The notes under the pieces were generated by a model that was given only the letters and a program-made list of their open reading frames with translations, made no database searches and was not told where the DNA came from. Source: Hortaea werneckii (lineage: Eukaryota > Ascomycota > Dothideomycetes > Mycosphaerellales > Teratosphaeriaceae). From it: a stretch of 64,000 nucleotides of DNA. The DNA lies in the NCBI GenBank assembly GCA_037044905.1, contig JBAOKB010000020.1:1736001-1800000 (forward strand), in the 5' to 3' direction. Within the stretch, counting starts at the first letter, position 1, and each line of letters starts with the position of its first letter. This document shows positions 20,266 to 31,316 of the stretch, in pieces. Position numbers and translations under genes: made by a program.

Positions 20266-22716
20266 ATGTTCAGTCGTGACAATCTCTTCGGCAGCAGAGG
20301 TCAAGGCCAAGGGCCGCCGCCTCCAAACCGACAGCAAGCGCCGCCCCCGAACTCCGCCCCTGCCCGTCGACCCGTGGAACAGCGATACACCGACCAAAGT
20401 CCCAGCAGAGGTTACGGCCAGGACGAAAAAGGCGGCTACGGACGTGGCTACGGAGCCCCACCGCCGTCAGGGATGCCAATGGGCCGTGGGATGCAGCTGC
20501 GACCCGCCAAGAGTCCGGACGATCGGTATACCTTTGGCAACTTGTGTGCGGTGAGCGCTCAAGATATTCCGCCCTCATCCGACGGCACCGACACCTACTT
20601 GCTCATCAATGGCACGTACGTGCTATCGGCGAGACCCCTACCGTCATTCCCTCGGGGCCATATTAGCTTGAACGATCCGCAGAGAACATGGATGGGTGTT
20701 GCCTTGACAGACGTGGTGGAAGCGCAGGCATACGATCCCTTCAGCCAGGGTCCGCAAAGCTACATGGGCACAATGGATGTAGAAGTTGGGTTTGCCGGAA
20801 AGAAGTCCACCGAGGTCCCCTACGACCAAGATGAGCTGGGCAAGGCTTTCGTAAACACGTTCCGCAACCAGATCTTTGCCCCAGGTCAACAACTACTCAT
20901 GGACTTCAGGAGTATACCCTTGAAGATGAGCATCAAGACTGTGGAACTGGTAGACATGCAGTCTCTCAGCGCCCCATCTGGGGCCGCGCAACAAAGACGA
21001 GATCCGATGGCAAGGGGTATTCTGACGCCTGAAAGTGGTATCAATTTCTCCAAAGACGCTAGATCACCCATCAACCTGAAGGGATCCACCAAACGACCAG
21101 CTGCCAATTCCGTCGTACGACCCGACTTCAAATTCGAGGACTTGGGTATTGGAGGTCTCGACAAGGAGTTCAGTGACATCTTCCGAAGAGCATTCGCCTC
21201 CCGCATCTTCCCACCAGGTCTGGCAGAGAAGATTGGAATTCAACACGTTCGCGGTATTTTGCTCTACGGCCCACCAGGAACCGGCAAAACGCTCATTGCA
21301 CGACAAATCGGCAAGATGTTGAACGCACGTGAGCCAAAGGTGATCAACGGACCTGAAGTGTTGAACAAATTCGTCGGCCAGTCAGAAGAAAACATTCGCA
21401 AGCTCTTCGCCGATGCGGAGAAGGAGCAGAAGGAAAAAGGTGACGAGTCTGGCCTCCACATCATCATCTTCGATGAGTTGGACGCGGTATGCAAGCAGCG
21501 TGGTGCTGGCGCTGGCGGTGGTACAGGCGTAGGCGACAGTGTGGTCAACCAGTTGCTCTCCAAGCTTGATGGTGTGGATCAACTGAACAACATTCTTTTG
21601 ATCGGAATGACGAACCGGAAAGACATGATTGACGAAGCACTTTTACGTCCTGGCCGTCTTGAGGTCCACATGGAGATTAGCTTGCCTGATGAGTTTGGCC
21701 GCCAACAGATTCTCAAAATCCACACCACCAAGATGCGCGAGAACGGCAAGATGGCTGACGATGTCAATCTCGCCGAATTAGCTAAGTCTACCCGCAACTT
21801 CTCCGGTGCTGAGATCAACGGTCTGGTAAAGTCTGCTAGCTCATTCGCACTGCAACGGCACATCAAGGGCGGTACGGTCGCCGCACTGAAAGACGATGTC
21901 GCCGATATGCAAATCCACATGGAGGACTTCCTCCGCGCGCTTGACGAGGTTCATCCCCTCTTTGGTGTCAGCGAAGAAGACCTTGAGCGCGCCGTTGAAG
22001 GAGGCATCATCCACTATAGCCCACACATTGACAAGATCCTCAAGAACGGAAGAGACTTTATCAACCAAGTCCGAACGAACACAACTCCATTACTCTCCGT
22101 TCTACTCCATGGACCGCGAGGATCAGGCAAGACCGCGCTCGCTGCAAGGATTGCGATGGACTCCGAATTCCCATTCATTAGGCTCGTGCGGCCGGTGGAT
22201 ATGGTCGGCATGAACGAGATCCAGAAGATCCAGTACCTGCAGAAGATCTTCACCGATGCTTACAAGTCGCCTTGCAACGCACTTGTTCTTGACAACATTG
22301 AACTCATGGTCGACTGGGTACCTGTAGGCCCTCGCTTCAGCTCTGCTGTCCTGGCTGCGATCAAAGGTATGATGGAAAACAAGCCACCAAAAGGCCGTCC
22401 ACTCCTCATCCTGGCTACGACGTCGGAGCGCACTATCCTACAACAGCTCCAGCTTCACTTCATGGCGCACATACCCGTTCCGAATGTGCAGACGCAGCAA
22501 GAGCTAGCTCACATCATGCAGGAAAGCGGTGCCTTCTCTGCACCGGACGTTCAAAGAGCTGTCGGCGAGATTGAGCAGACGACTGGAGGACAGAAGATCA
22601 ATGTTGGTGTCGCGAAGGTATTGCTGGGTATTCAAACGGCTATGCAGGATCCGGATAGGACGGGCAGGTTTGCGGAGGTCCTTGGAGAAGCTGTGGCTGA
22701 CGCCGCCGCGGAATAA
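20266..22716 (+). CDS. SEC18: Vesicular-fusion ATPase Sec18/NSF
   Basis: Single exon, 816 aa, near the usual size. A Pro/Gly/Gln-rich fungal extension (about 85 residues) precedes the N domain; D1 carries Walker A GPPGTGKT (335-342) and Walker B FDELDAV (from 402), with MTNRKDMIDEALLRPGRLE as the second region of homology. D2 has GPRGSGKT (616-623), and its Walker B reads LVLDNIE, the weaker D2 form normal for NSF. Sec18 is the AAA hexamer that, with alpha-SNAP, disassembles cis-SNARE complexes after fusion throughout the secretory and vacuolar pathways; it is essential in yeast. Start codon chosen as the first ATG in a CACC ATG context. No sign of damage. Confidence 0.97.
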   Translation: MFSRDNLFGSRGQGQGPPPPNRQQAPPPNSAPARRPVEQRYTDQSPSRGYGQDEKGGYGRGYGAPPPSGMPMGRGMQLRPAKSPDDRYTFGNLCAVSAQDIPPSSDGTDTYLLINGTYVLSARPLPSFPRGHISLNDPQRTWMGVALTDVVEAQAYDPFSQGPQSYMGTMDVEVGFAGKKSTEVPYDQDELGKAFVNTFRNQIFAPGQQLLMDFRSIPLKMSIKTVELVDMQSLSAPSGAAQQRRDPMARGILTPESGINFSKDARSPINLKGSTKRPAANSVVRPDFKFEDLGIGGLDKEFSDIFRRAFASRIFPPGLAEKIGIQHVRGILLYGPPGTGKTLIARQIGKMLNAREPKVINGPEVLNKFVGQSEENIRKLFADAEKEQKEKGDESGLHIIIFDELDAVCKQRGAGAGGGTGVGDSVVNQLLSKLDGVDQLNNILLIGMTNRKDMIDEALLRPGRLEVHMEISLPDEFGRQQILKIHTTKMRENGKMADDVNLAELAKSTRNFSGAEINGLVKSASSFALQRHIKGGTVAALKDDVADMQIHMEDFLRALDEVHPLFGVSEEDLERAVEGGIIHYSPHIDKILKNGRDFINQVRTNTTPLLSVLLHGPRGSGKTALAARIAMDSEFPFIRLVRPVDMVGMNEIQKIQYLQKIFTDAYKSPCNALVLDNIELMVDWVPVGPRFSSAVLAAIKGMMENKPPKGRPLLILATTSERTILQQLQLHFMAHIPVPNVQTQQELAHIMQESGAFSAPDVQRAVGEIEQTTGGQKINVGVAKVLLGIQTAMQDPDRTGRFAEVLGEAVADAAAE

Positions 22717-23474
22717 ACATGTACACAAGATGGTCAAGGGAGTCAGTCTAATAGCAGCAGATCTAATATGACCTAGGATACAACGCAATTGCCTATGCCT
22801 TTCAAGGTCAACCACACCTCTCGACCCACAGTCACCGCACCAAATTTCGCGGGACATTGGACAGACTACATAAACATCACAAGCGCAAACAGTTCAAGCT
22901 AAAAATACTGCCGCATGCAAGACTCATCACTTTCGGCAGGTGGCACAACTTTATCGGGGAACCGACCACAATCTCCCATCTCTCACTGGACACCTGCAGG
23001 GCCCACGTTTTTGTGACACCATCGCAGATTGCATTCAGAGAACATGTCAGGGCGTCCTTTCGATGCCCAACCATACCCGCTATTGGCTCGACAGCGCCCG
23101 CCGAGCGCATGGCCCCAACCTCTTAGCTGCCAGGCGCCCTGCTTTCCGCCGGGCGTTCGGCAGTCAGACGGCCTGCTCCACCGCCTGAACCCCCCGTCAT
23201 CTGCTTTGGGGCGCTCTGTCGGCAGTCATTAGTGGCATGTGGGAATCTAGCTCGCGAGCCGTTTTGCTTCATGCACGTCAACCTCATTAGCAAACTCGTT
23301 TCATTTTGATGCAAGGTACTACAAGCATTAGCCGAAGGCTATAGGAAAAGCTTAAACAGACGTCCTGCCGTTTCGTTGAACTATTACAAGTTAAGTCTCC
23401 CCCCTGTGATACCAAAGGCCGTGAGAATCGCCTCCTCCCGAATGTCAGTAGAACGCCAGGTCATGATGGAAAGC
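22717..23474. other. Intergenic, nothing recognised
   Basis: Between convergent SEC18 and the KXD1-like gene; short ORFs only. Confidence 0.5.
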
Positions 23475-24155
23475 TTAGCAGTCGACAGGTGCCGGATACC
23501 GCTCACTTGCGGCTCGGTATTGTTCAGGGTGTTTGCGCGCCGCTCGCGCATTCAGAGCGCTGTCGAGAGTCGTTAGAGGGGGTTTATGCACGAATCGATC
23601 AGATTGCCAGAGACTTACTGCACTTTCTTCTGCGTCCATTCGAGGTCCCGTTGGACGTCTTTGGCCGCTTTCATGCCTTCTGCGAAGTTCGCCCTTGTCT
23701 TGGCCAGGCGCGCTCTCGCTTGTGCTTGCAATGCTTGCAGTTCTCGGTTTTTGGCGTTCAGCTCGCCAGACCTGTTCGTCGTTAGCTCTGATTCCCCTTC
23801 AGTGCGCGAACGCTGCCGCTCACATTTGCGTCTGCTTGGCTAGGCTGTGGTCCATTGGCAACGGGTTGTATGTCTGCGAGAGTCGATCGTTCATGTAATC
23901 CAGTAGATCCACGCTCGTTGCGCCTGCAGTCGATGATTCGTACTCGCTGTCCGCATAGCTACTTGAGGCTGAAGAGTACAGTCCTGCACCAGATGTCGAT
24001 ACGCTTTCAGGCCGCTCAGGTGGTGACACTGATAGCTGGCTATAGGCTGATGTGTTGCAGGCATGTCGAGGTAGGTATCCTTGCTGGGGTTTCTTGCCTG
24101 GTACACTGACGGGGAGAGTGCCCGTGGGCTGATACTGGTAATATGCTGTCGACAT
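23475..24155 (-). CDS. KXD1: KXD1-type subunit of the BLOC-1 complex (KxDL domain)
   Basis: Hand-built model complement(23824..24155, 23619..23771, 23475..23559), 189 aa. Exon 1 is Ser/Tyr/Pro-rich and ends in DLLDYMNDRLSQTYNPLPMD. Introns: 23772-23823 (GTGAGC...CAG) and 23560-23618 (GTAAGT...CAG, branch CTAACG). They join ...AKQTQM-SGELNAKNRELQALQ, then ...LEWTQKKV-HALNARAARKHPEQYRAASERYP. The helical core RARLAKTRANFAEGMKAAKDVQRDLEWTQKK is characteristic of the fungal KXD1 family. In yeast Kxd1 belongs to an endosomal BLOC-1-like complex acting on Rab5/Ypt7 traffic. A further in-frame 69-nt intron (GTACCA...CAG, near 24030-24100) in exon 1 is possible and would remove 23 residues; I left it in. 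A TATA-like element lies near 24290. Confidence 0.8.
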
Positions 24156-24284
24156 AATGACTATATGAAGGGCTTGTAGGTATCAACAGTATGTTCGATG
24201 AATGAAGATGTTCAGATTATGTCCAGGCCTGTGTGTAGGGTAAGAAAGATGGAAATGGTGCGACAGCATAGGTGGAATAGCACC

Positions 24285-24293
24285 CTTATATAC
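24285..24293 (-). promoter_or_regulatory. TATA-like element upstream of the KXD1-like gene
   Basis: Minus strand GTATATAAG, about 130 bases before the ATG at 24155. Confidence 0.4.
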
Positions 24294-26276
24294 TTCAACA
24301 TGGCCTCCTTTACGGAACATTCCTCTATCTCCCCGACGACGACCATCGCGATGGCCGAGCAGACCCCTCAGAGCTAGACGGCGGGTAGCTGCGTGAGACG
24401 TGGTGATCACAGACAGTCGGACGAACCAAGAGGCTCCGGCCAGGCCAAGGAAGCCTGACAGGCGCAAGACAGGCCGATGGCATCCGAGACCGCAAACTCT
24501 AGACCGGCGGTCAAGGTTACCATTGGTCTCCTCACGAAGCTAAAGAAGCTAAGGAAAGCTCGCTGCTGCAGAATGAAATGCCGTTCATGCAGTATTGGTG
24601 GGTCAATGGCTCGTCAGGAGCGGTTTGCTGACCAGGAGGAACTTGATACCGCAAGGGAATTGCCACCGCATGCACGCTGCAAATGCTGCCTCTGACATAT
24701 GCCCAATCAGAAGAAACTCAGCTCGCTCCTGCGGACGCAAAGCATGGTTTCCATGCTTTCAAGTCAACCACATGGTGCAGATAAACGGCGCTGTCAGCAA
24801 TCAATGAAAGGGAGGTCAGGACTCGGCCGGGGGGACCAGGCCGCGCCAGGAATGGATCCCGAACGGCCCCTCGCTCCCTAAGTAGCACGACATGCCATTT
24901 AAGCATGCAGAGCAGCTGTCAACGCTTGCTTGACATGCGCGAGAGTAGTGGATTCACTTTGCAGGATGTTGTGTGAGCGGGAGGAGGTGACGTTGTTTTC
25001 GCCCAATGCGTAGCGAAGGCATGATTGGTCAACACCCTTCGGCCAGAAGTCGCGGTGGCCTTTTCTCAACTTCCTTGCGTTCAGTCTGGACACAAAAAGC
25101 GTCCGCGATATTCACGTGGACCATGGGATATTTTAGGTCTTGTGGCAACTACTGATAAGCCTTGGTGGCCTGTGGGTATCCACCAGGTCAACTGACGATA
25201 TATCAACAACAAGGTCTTCTCCTTTCCCTTGGGGGCCGCCGACCACGACTTCTCTCGCGTAGCCTGCGTTGGGCATTCTTGCGGCTTCTACTGCACGCCG
25301 CGACGACGTGTCCCGATATCGACCATGGAATAGCAGACGATGTGCCACCTCCGAGGTCCCAAGGAATAGGGATCAATTGATCGGAACTTCTGAAGAAAAC
25401 CCAAAGCGCAATGTTCGCTCCTCCAATCGCTATCTATTGCCCTCCTCCAACACAGCAGGTCCTGCAATCCGTCATAGCGAGCCGCTCTCAAAGCAACTTA
25501 GCTTTGCCACTTCAACCAAAAAGCAAGTACACGCCAATGGATCAACGATTGGTCTTAAGTCAATCTACCAAGGCTTTGCGTAGACATTGGCCATGGACCT
25601 CGCCATAAGCTGTGAAGTCGCTTCGATTCTCTTCTAGCCCCAAGTCTGAATACTCTAGGCGGCACCATCAGCTGGTCCCAGGCTTGAGCAACATGCCCAG
25701 CCCATTCCCAAAGACTCAGGTCTGCACTATCTGCTGTTCTTCGCTGGCAACATAAGGGACACAAGCCTTTCACCGCTCAATGGATCTCACGGCCTCAGTC
25801 CTTTTCCAGATTCAACGAAAACGGTAAGCACCGCACCGTTGTGACATGGTGAGATACAACAGAACTCATACCTAGTACGCGAGAATGTGCCTTCTATTGT
25901 GTTCGAAATATAGCGAGTCTGGCCTGCAATGCTTGGAGTACACCATGAAGCATTCCGTGTTTAATGATCTGGTCACAAAGTGATGGAGAGGGTGGCTTTA
26001 ATATAAACATCAGTGTAGCCCACATATATCCTTTGAGCCTTGACGAATCCCATTATCTTCTCGCGTGACTTTGCTCTGTAGCACACGGTGTTCCATAGCA
26101 AACATGAACATGTCTCGAGATCATCATGGATACCATCGGTATAAAAGCGAACTGCCCCGCTCAGTGTCGGCCCGCAGTAGCCGCTCCAGAAACGAGGAAC
26201 GAGGGCAGCTTGATCTGGTCGAAGCAAGCAAGCAATGTGACTCTCTGCATCCCGCCTCCAACGTCGTGCGCGCGCC
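24294..26276. other. Intergenic, about 2 kb, nothing recognised
   Basis: Only short ORFs without domain-like content. Divergent upstream regions of the KXD1-like and SHMT genes. Confidence 0.5.
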
Positions 26277-27975
26277 ATGTCTTCATTCAAGTCCACATCG
26301 AGGGCTTTCGGTGCCTTATCATGCCGGTCGCTTGCACGCCCGGCAGTCCAGGCAAAGCAGCCGCTGCAATGGCAAGCAGTTCGCGGCATGTCCGCTGAGA
26401 CTCAGCAGAAGGTACTACGTCTGCTGGCAACATGATGCATTTGAGGTATGTACTGATGACTTTGGCAGCTCCTTTCCTCAAACCTCGAGGAGGCAGACCC
26501 CAGTGTCTTCGACATTATCCGAAAGGTATGAGGCCCCGCCGAACCAAGTATGGACGGAGCGCGGCGGGCACTTTGTCTAACAGCAATCGTAGGAGAAAAG
26601 GCGACAAAAACACTTCATTAACCTCATCCCTTCGGAGAACTTCACGAGTCAGGCTGTCTTGGATGCGCTGGGGAGTGTAATGCAAAACAAGTATTCCGAA
26701 GGCTATCCCGGTGCAAGATATTACGGCGGCAACGAGCATATCGATGAAGCAGAGCGGTTATGCCAGCAAAGAGCATTGCAGACTTTTGGACTGAAAGATT
26801 CGGAATGGGGCGTCAATGTACAGCCGCTCTCCGGTTCACCAGCGAATCTGTACGCGTTCAGCGCACTGCTGAATGCTCATGACCGCATCATGGGCTTAGA
26901 CTTGCCGCACGGTGGTCACCTCTCCCATGGGTATCAGACACCTACCAAGAAGATCTCGGCCATTTCCAAATATTTCGAGACTTTCCCATATCGATTGGAC
27001 GAGAAAACGGGTCTAATCGACTACGAGAAGCTGGAGGAGCTGGCTATGCTTTACCGCCCACGCATCATAATCGCCGGTACCAGCGCATACAGCAGACTCA
27101 TCGATTACAACCGCTTCCGCGAAATCGTGGAGAAGGTGGGCAACTGCTACTTATTAAGCGATATGGCGCATATTTCGGGCTTGGTGGCAGGCGGGGTGAT
27201 CCCATCGCCATTTGAATACTCAGATGTTGTAACGACTACGACGCACAAGAGCTTACGAGGCCCGAGAGGTGCTATGATCTTCTACCGTAAAGGTACCAAG
27301 AAGATTGACAAGAAGACCGGCGAAGAAGTTAAGTACAACATCGAGGGCCCGATCAACGCCTCCGTGTTCCCTGGGCACCAGGGTGGTCCTCACAACCACA
27401 CCATCACAGCCCTTGCGGTCGCCTTGCACCAAGCCCAGCAGCCAGCATTCAAGGACTACCAGCAAACTGTATTGGAAAACGCAAAGGCGCTCGCTAGCCG
27501 CCTCGGAGGAGACAAAGAGAGCGGCGGTCTTGGCTACAACATCGTCAGCGGCGGTACAGACAACCACCTTGTCCTGATTGATCTCAAGGACAAGGATATC
27601 GACGGTGCTCGTGTGGAGCGCATTTTGGAGCTTGTCGGCGTCGCAGCGAACAAGAACACCGTGCCCGGTGATAAGTCGGCGATGAAGCCTGGTGGTCTTC
27701 GCATGGGTACACCGGCCATGACGACGCGTGGGTTCCAGCCCGCTGACTTCCAGAGAGTGGCGGATGTTGTCCATCGCGCAGTCAATATCACGAAGATGCT
27801 GGACGGCAAAGCCATCGAGGATGCGGAGAAGAGGGGACGCAAGAACCCGAAGAGCGTCAACGCCTTCCGCGAGTATGTCAAGGAGGGCGAGGAGTGCGTC
27901 GAGATCCTTGAACTCCGGCGCGAAGTTGAAGATTGGGTGGGAACCTTCAGTCTGCCGTGGGACGCGTCGTCATAG
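26277..27975 (+). CDS. SHM1: Serine hydroxymethyltransferase, mitochondrial form
   Basis: Model join(26277..26411, 26469..26525, 26593..27975), 524 aa. Exon 1 carries a 37-residue Arg/Ser/Ala-rich, acid-free presequence (MSSFKSTSRAFGALSCRSLARP...), typical of mitochondrial import. Introns: GTACTA...GGCAG and GTATGA...CGTAG, both between codons, giving SAETQQK-LLSSNLEEADPSVFDIIRK-EKRRQKHFINLIPSENF. The catalytic core is complete: YPGARYYGG, LSHGYQTPTKKIS, DMAHISGLVAGG, and TTTTHKSLRGPRG with the PLP lysine at 283. SHMT interconverts serine and glycine with tetrahydrofolate, feeding one-carbon units. A second in-frame ATG at 26388 (residue 38) lies just after the presequence and could start a cytosolic form. 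The simple long ORF from 26659 lacks about 86 residues including the active-site Glu region. Confidence 0.93.
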
Positions 27976-28338
27976 AGCGAGACTGGTCTTAGGCGCCGTC
28001 GGTTCGAGTGGTTCGAGTCTATGTGATATGAGCGCTGGCGTTTGGAAAAGCGAGGGACCCTCAACGAGTCGCTCTCGTTGTTTGTAGCTTCTATGGTGAT
28101 TTTCAACGTTGTTCACTATAAGTGCCAGATATGGGCAAGTCAATCTTCACACAGAATGGAAACGGCTCTGTCGCTCCTTCCGCTCGACTGCTACTTCCGC
28201 CTTCAGTGGCCTTCGCCACGGATGGAACCTCCCGGGCTTCTTGCGTAAGCCACTCTTGAATTTGTTACGGTATCGACATAACGTGAACCGAAGACATCCC
28301 AAGGTATACCGGAACACCGCAGAGCGCGACCGCCTGTC
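27976..28338. other. Short intergenic region
   Basis: Between SHMT and the next plus-strand gene; no features recognised. Confidence 0.5.
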
Positions 28339-29217
28339 ATGGCGGCACCGGAGTATTTCAGCTACTCAGTGACGACCTACACTGTTTATGCCGGCAACCC
28401 AGCTTCCGCCATCGCGGTCACATCCACGGTTACCAACGTCATTGGCACGACAGATACCACCAGCGCAGCAAACTGCGAATACTGCGAAGCAAACGGGATA
28501 TTTCCAGCGGCACATCCAACCCTCTCTGGGAGCTGGCCACCCGCCTCAGCGACCTCTGCACAAGCGTCATCGGACATAATGTCTGTCCAACCGACAGATG
28601 CCCATGGCATCTGGTACCACCAACCATGGACGTTCACGGCGTCAGGATTGCTACTCATCTATTCGCTTTTGTCCTTTGGCGCGCTGTGGTTATTGTTCAT
28701 TACTCGCAGGCTGGATAGGAAGCTCAATGTAAGTCCCGCCCTGCTGAACTTCACCACTCATGCGTAACGTGAGAACATAATTGACATACTTTAGTGGATT
28801 CCGTCCGACGATCCTCGCCGTGACCGCCTCCACCTTCTTGACCTGTGGCGCATCTCGACATCGGAACCTGATGAGGATTTAACGCCTACTGGCGCCCAGC
28901 TTCAAATGGCCAGAGAAAGGGCCCAGCAACGACAGAGCATTGTGTCGATTGTCGAGACCGAAATCAACTACGACGACGAGATCGACGACCAACCCCGCGA
29001 TAGGCGCTCGCAACAGTGGACTATCACTGCAGAAGGCGATATTGAAATGCGGACAATGCAACGCCAAGGCTATGCCTTTTTGAACAGCCCTGATTACCAA
29101 CAGGCTCGCATGATGCAAATCATGATCGAACACGAGATCTACGACGAGGCTCAATTCAACGCAGAGATGCGCAATCGGCAACTGAGAGGGGAGAGGTGGT
29201 CGCAGGATTTCTACTAA
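28339..29217 (+). CDS. Single-pass membrane protein of unknown function, 270 aa
   Basis: Model join(28339..28728, 28795..29217); intron donor GTAAGT, acceptor TTTAG, between codons (RRLDRKLN-WIPSDDPRRDR). The first 97 residues are Ser/Thr/Ala-rich with two close Cys (CEYC), likely luminal or extracellular. A hydrophobic helix follows (about residues 98-121, TASGLLLIYSLLSFGALWLLFIT) with a positive RRLDRK stop-transfer, then a charged cytosolic tail with a glutamine/glutamate-rich helical end (YQQARMMQIMIEHEIYDEAQF). No cleavable signal peptide is clear. I do not recognise the family; topology is inferred from charge. Confidence 0.7.
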
Positions 29218-29742
29218 TTTTTGCAAAGACGGGAAACCGACTTCTCTCAGCGTGGAGATTCCTCTTTGTAGAAGAATGGATGATGAGCTGGCAGTAGGCA
29301 ATGCATAATTCCATTCTACATGAACAAAAAAGACCACAGTGGTCTCTATGGTGGCTATAATAATAGGTAGTGGAAAGCGGGCGTGTAGCTAGATTTGCTC
29401 GTCCGGGCCGACGCTTAGTTGCAAATCTTGTGGTTCGTGCCTTCCTCATTGGTCCTGTCTTCTGTAAATGTAAATGTTCAGGCATCCTTGGGAGACGCTC
29501 TCGGTCCGTCACACCCCACTTCGACCTCATACAATGCCGATTTGAATCGTTGAAGGTTTCAAGCAGCGATCAACGGCTCTCCGACTTCCGATTAGTAAGA
29601 GACAAGAATTCGTGCATTGGTGCCAGTGATCACCAAACATCGTCATTGTTGTTACTCGTTATCGAAGTCATTGTACAATTAAAGTCTGGAGAATATTCTG
29701 TCGTCTTGAGGGATCCAGCGAATTAACGACGTTACGGCAACA
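29218..29742. other. Intergenic, promoter of the SDR gene
   Basis: AT-richer than its surroundings; no gene recognised. Confidence 0.5.
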
Positions 29743-30682
29743 ATGGCGTCCAACAACTTCACCCCCGCAAACCTCAACGACGTCTCTGGCCTCGTGGCTG
29801 TGGTCACAGGTGGCGGCACTGGCGTCGGACTCATGCTAGCCAAGGCCCTCGAATCCAACGGAGCCAAAGTCTACATAACCGGACGAAGGATCGAAAAGCT
29901 CCAAGAAGCCGCAAAGACAGCCGACCATGGCAATCTGATCCCCATCCAAGGCTCGACGACCTCGCACGATGACCTCCAGAAGGTCGTCGACCAGATCACG
30001 CAGGAGACGGGCTACATCGACCTCCTAGTCAACAACGCGGGCATGACGACCTTCGACTCCTCGCCCAACGCGCGACCCATGCCGACTGCCCAGTCGAGCG
30101 TGAGCGAGGTCCGCGACTACTTCTTCAACTACCGGCCGCAGCAGGTGTGGACGGACACGTTGGAGACGAACGTCGGCGCCATCTTCACCACGTCCATGGC
30201 CTTCCTGGAGCTCTTAGACGCGGGCAACAAGCGCCGGGCGAAAGGCGCGCCCACGAGCCAGATCGTCACGATTGGGAGTGTGGGCGGCTTGAACCGGTTT
30301 ACGACGAGCTTTATCTACAATGCTAGCAAAGCCGGAGCGCACCATTTGATGAAGAACCTGGGGTCTTTTTTCGTGCCGTTTGATATTCGGTGTAATGTTA
30401 TTGCGCCAGGCTGTGAGTTCTTTTCGCCGATTGTAGTGGTCTGCGTGGTTTACTGATTGATTTTTAGGGTTCCCAACTGATATGACGACTGCTGTGTCGA
30501 AGCAATGGGAGAGCACTGGTGGCGTTATGCCCCGTGAATTGGTCCCGCAGCAGCGGATGGGTAATCAGGACGAGATGGCAGGTACGATCCTGTACCTCGC
30601 CTCAAAAGCCGGTGGTTACTGCAACGGCAATGTGATGGTTATCGATGGTGGTTTCCTGCAGAACCATGCCGGCGTTTACTAG
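29743..30682 (+). CDS. Short-chain dehydrogenase/reductase (classical SDR)
   Basis: Model join(29743..30412, 30468..30682), 294 aa. The intron (GTGAGT...TTTTTAG) splits a Trp codon and joins NVIAPG-W-FPTDMT. Classical SDR elements are all present: cofactor loop TGGGTGVG (22-29), NNAG (97-100), catalytic Ser179 in TIGSV, Y192-NAS-K196, and the C-terminal GNVMVIDGGF. A GRR after beta-2 (residues 47-49, TGRRIEK) favours NADP(H). This is a cytosolic oxidoreductase by family; substrate not predictable. A 17-residue insertion around SSPNARPMPTAQSS between NNAG and helix E is longer than in many classical SDRs. Fungal relatives are often named as 3-oxoacyl-ACP-reductase or rhamnolipid-reductase-like, without biochemical proof. 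Confidence 0.9.
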
Positions 30683-31316
30683 AGCTCGACATTTGGCGAT
30701 GATGCCGTCTCACCTAGTATTAAAGGCATTTGCACAACTTTTTGAGATAGATGATACAGAAATTATGCATTACCATCTCCGTCGACAGCCACTCCAGGCA
30801 GCCGCCGCCCACAGCAGTCGAAAATTTTCGAACAGTGATGAATCGCTCTCACGGGTATATTGCAAATCCCATTCCCACCTCCGGAGCAGCGCTTGTGCCA
30901 TGGACAGACTTGATTGTTCTGCAAGTCCGCCGCTCCATCCGCTGCCTTCGGCTAGCGGTTCGAGATGTCCACCCTCCGTAAACGCCGTTAACCCCCTTTC
31001 CCGTCCCAAAAAGAAAGCGTACTGTACATAAAACACATCACCCCTCGAGCTGGGAAGCTCAAAGGTCGGAGAAATCGCCGGGTGCGCCTCGCCTGCCAAC
31101 AAGAAATTCTGGTAAGCCTTGGAACTAAAGAATCGCGGTCATCTACAACGGGGACCCGAGTCAGCTAATCTTGCATTCCTTCCAACCTGATGCATGACCA
31201 CGCCACCTGCGACGTCCATGTCAACGGCTCTTGATGAGCACCCAGAGACACGCGCTCAGTCTGGAAAGACAACCCTGCCGCCCTCGCTGCTCCCTCTCGA
31301 AGAGATAAGATTCAAC

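Noticed and set aside
26659..27975. SHMT starting at 26659
   Set aside because: Would lack the N-terminal catalytic region; two upstream exons with good splice sites restore the full enzyme.
28000..28020. Repeated GGTTCGAGT motif after SHMT, tRNA-like T-loop
   Set aside because: Two short direct copies only, without a cloverleaf.
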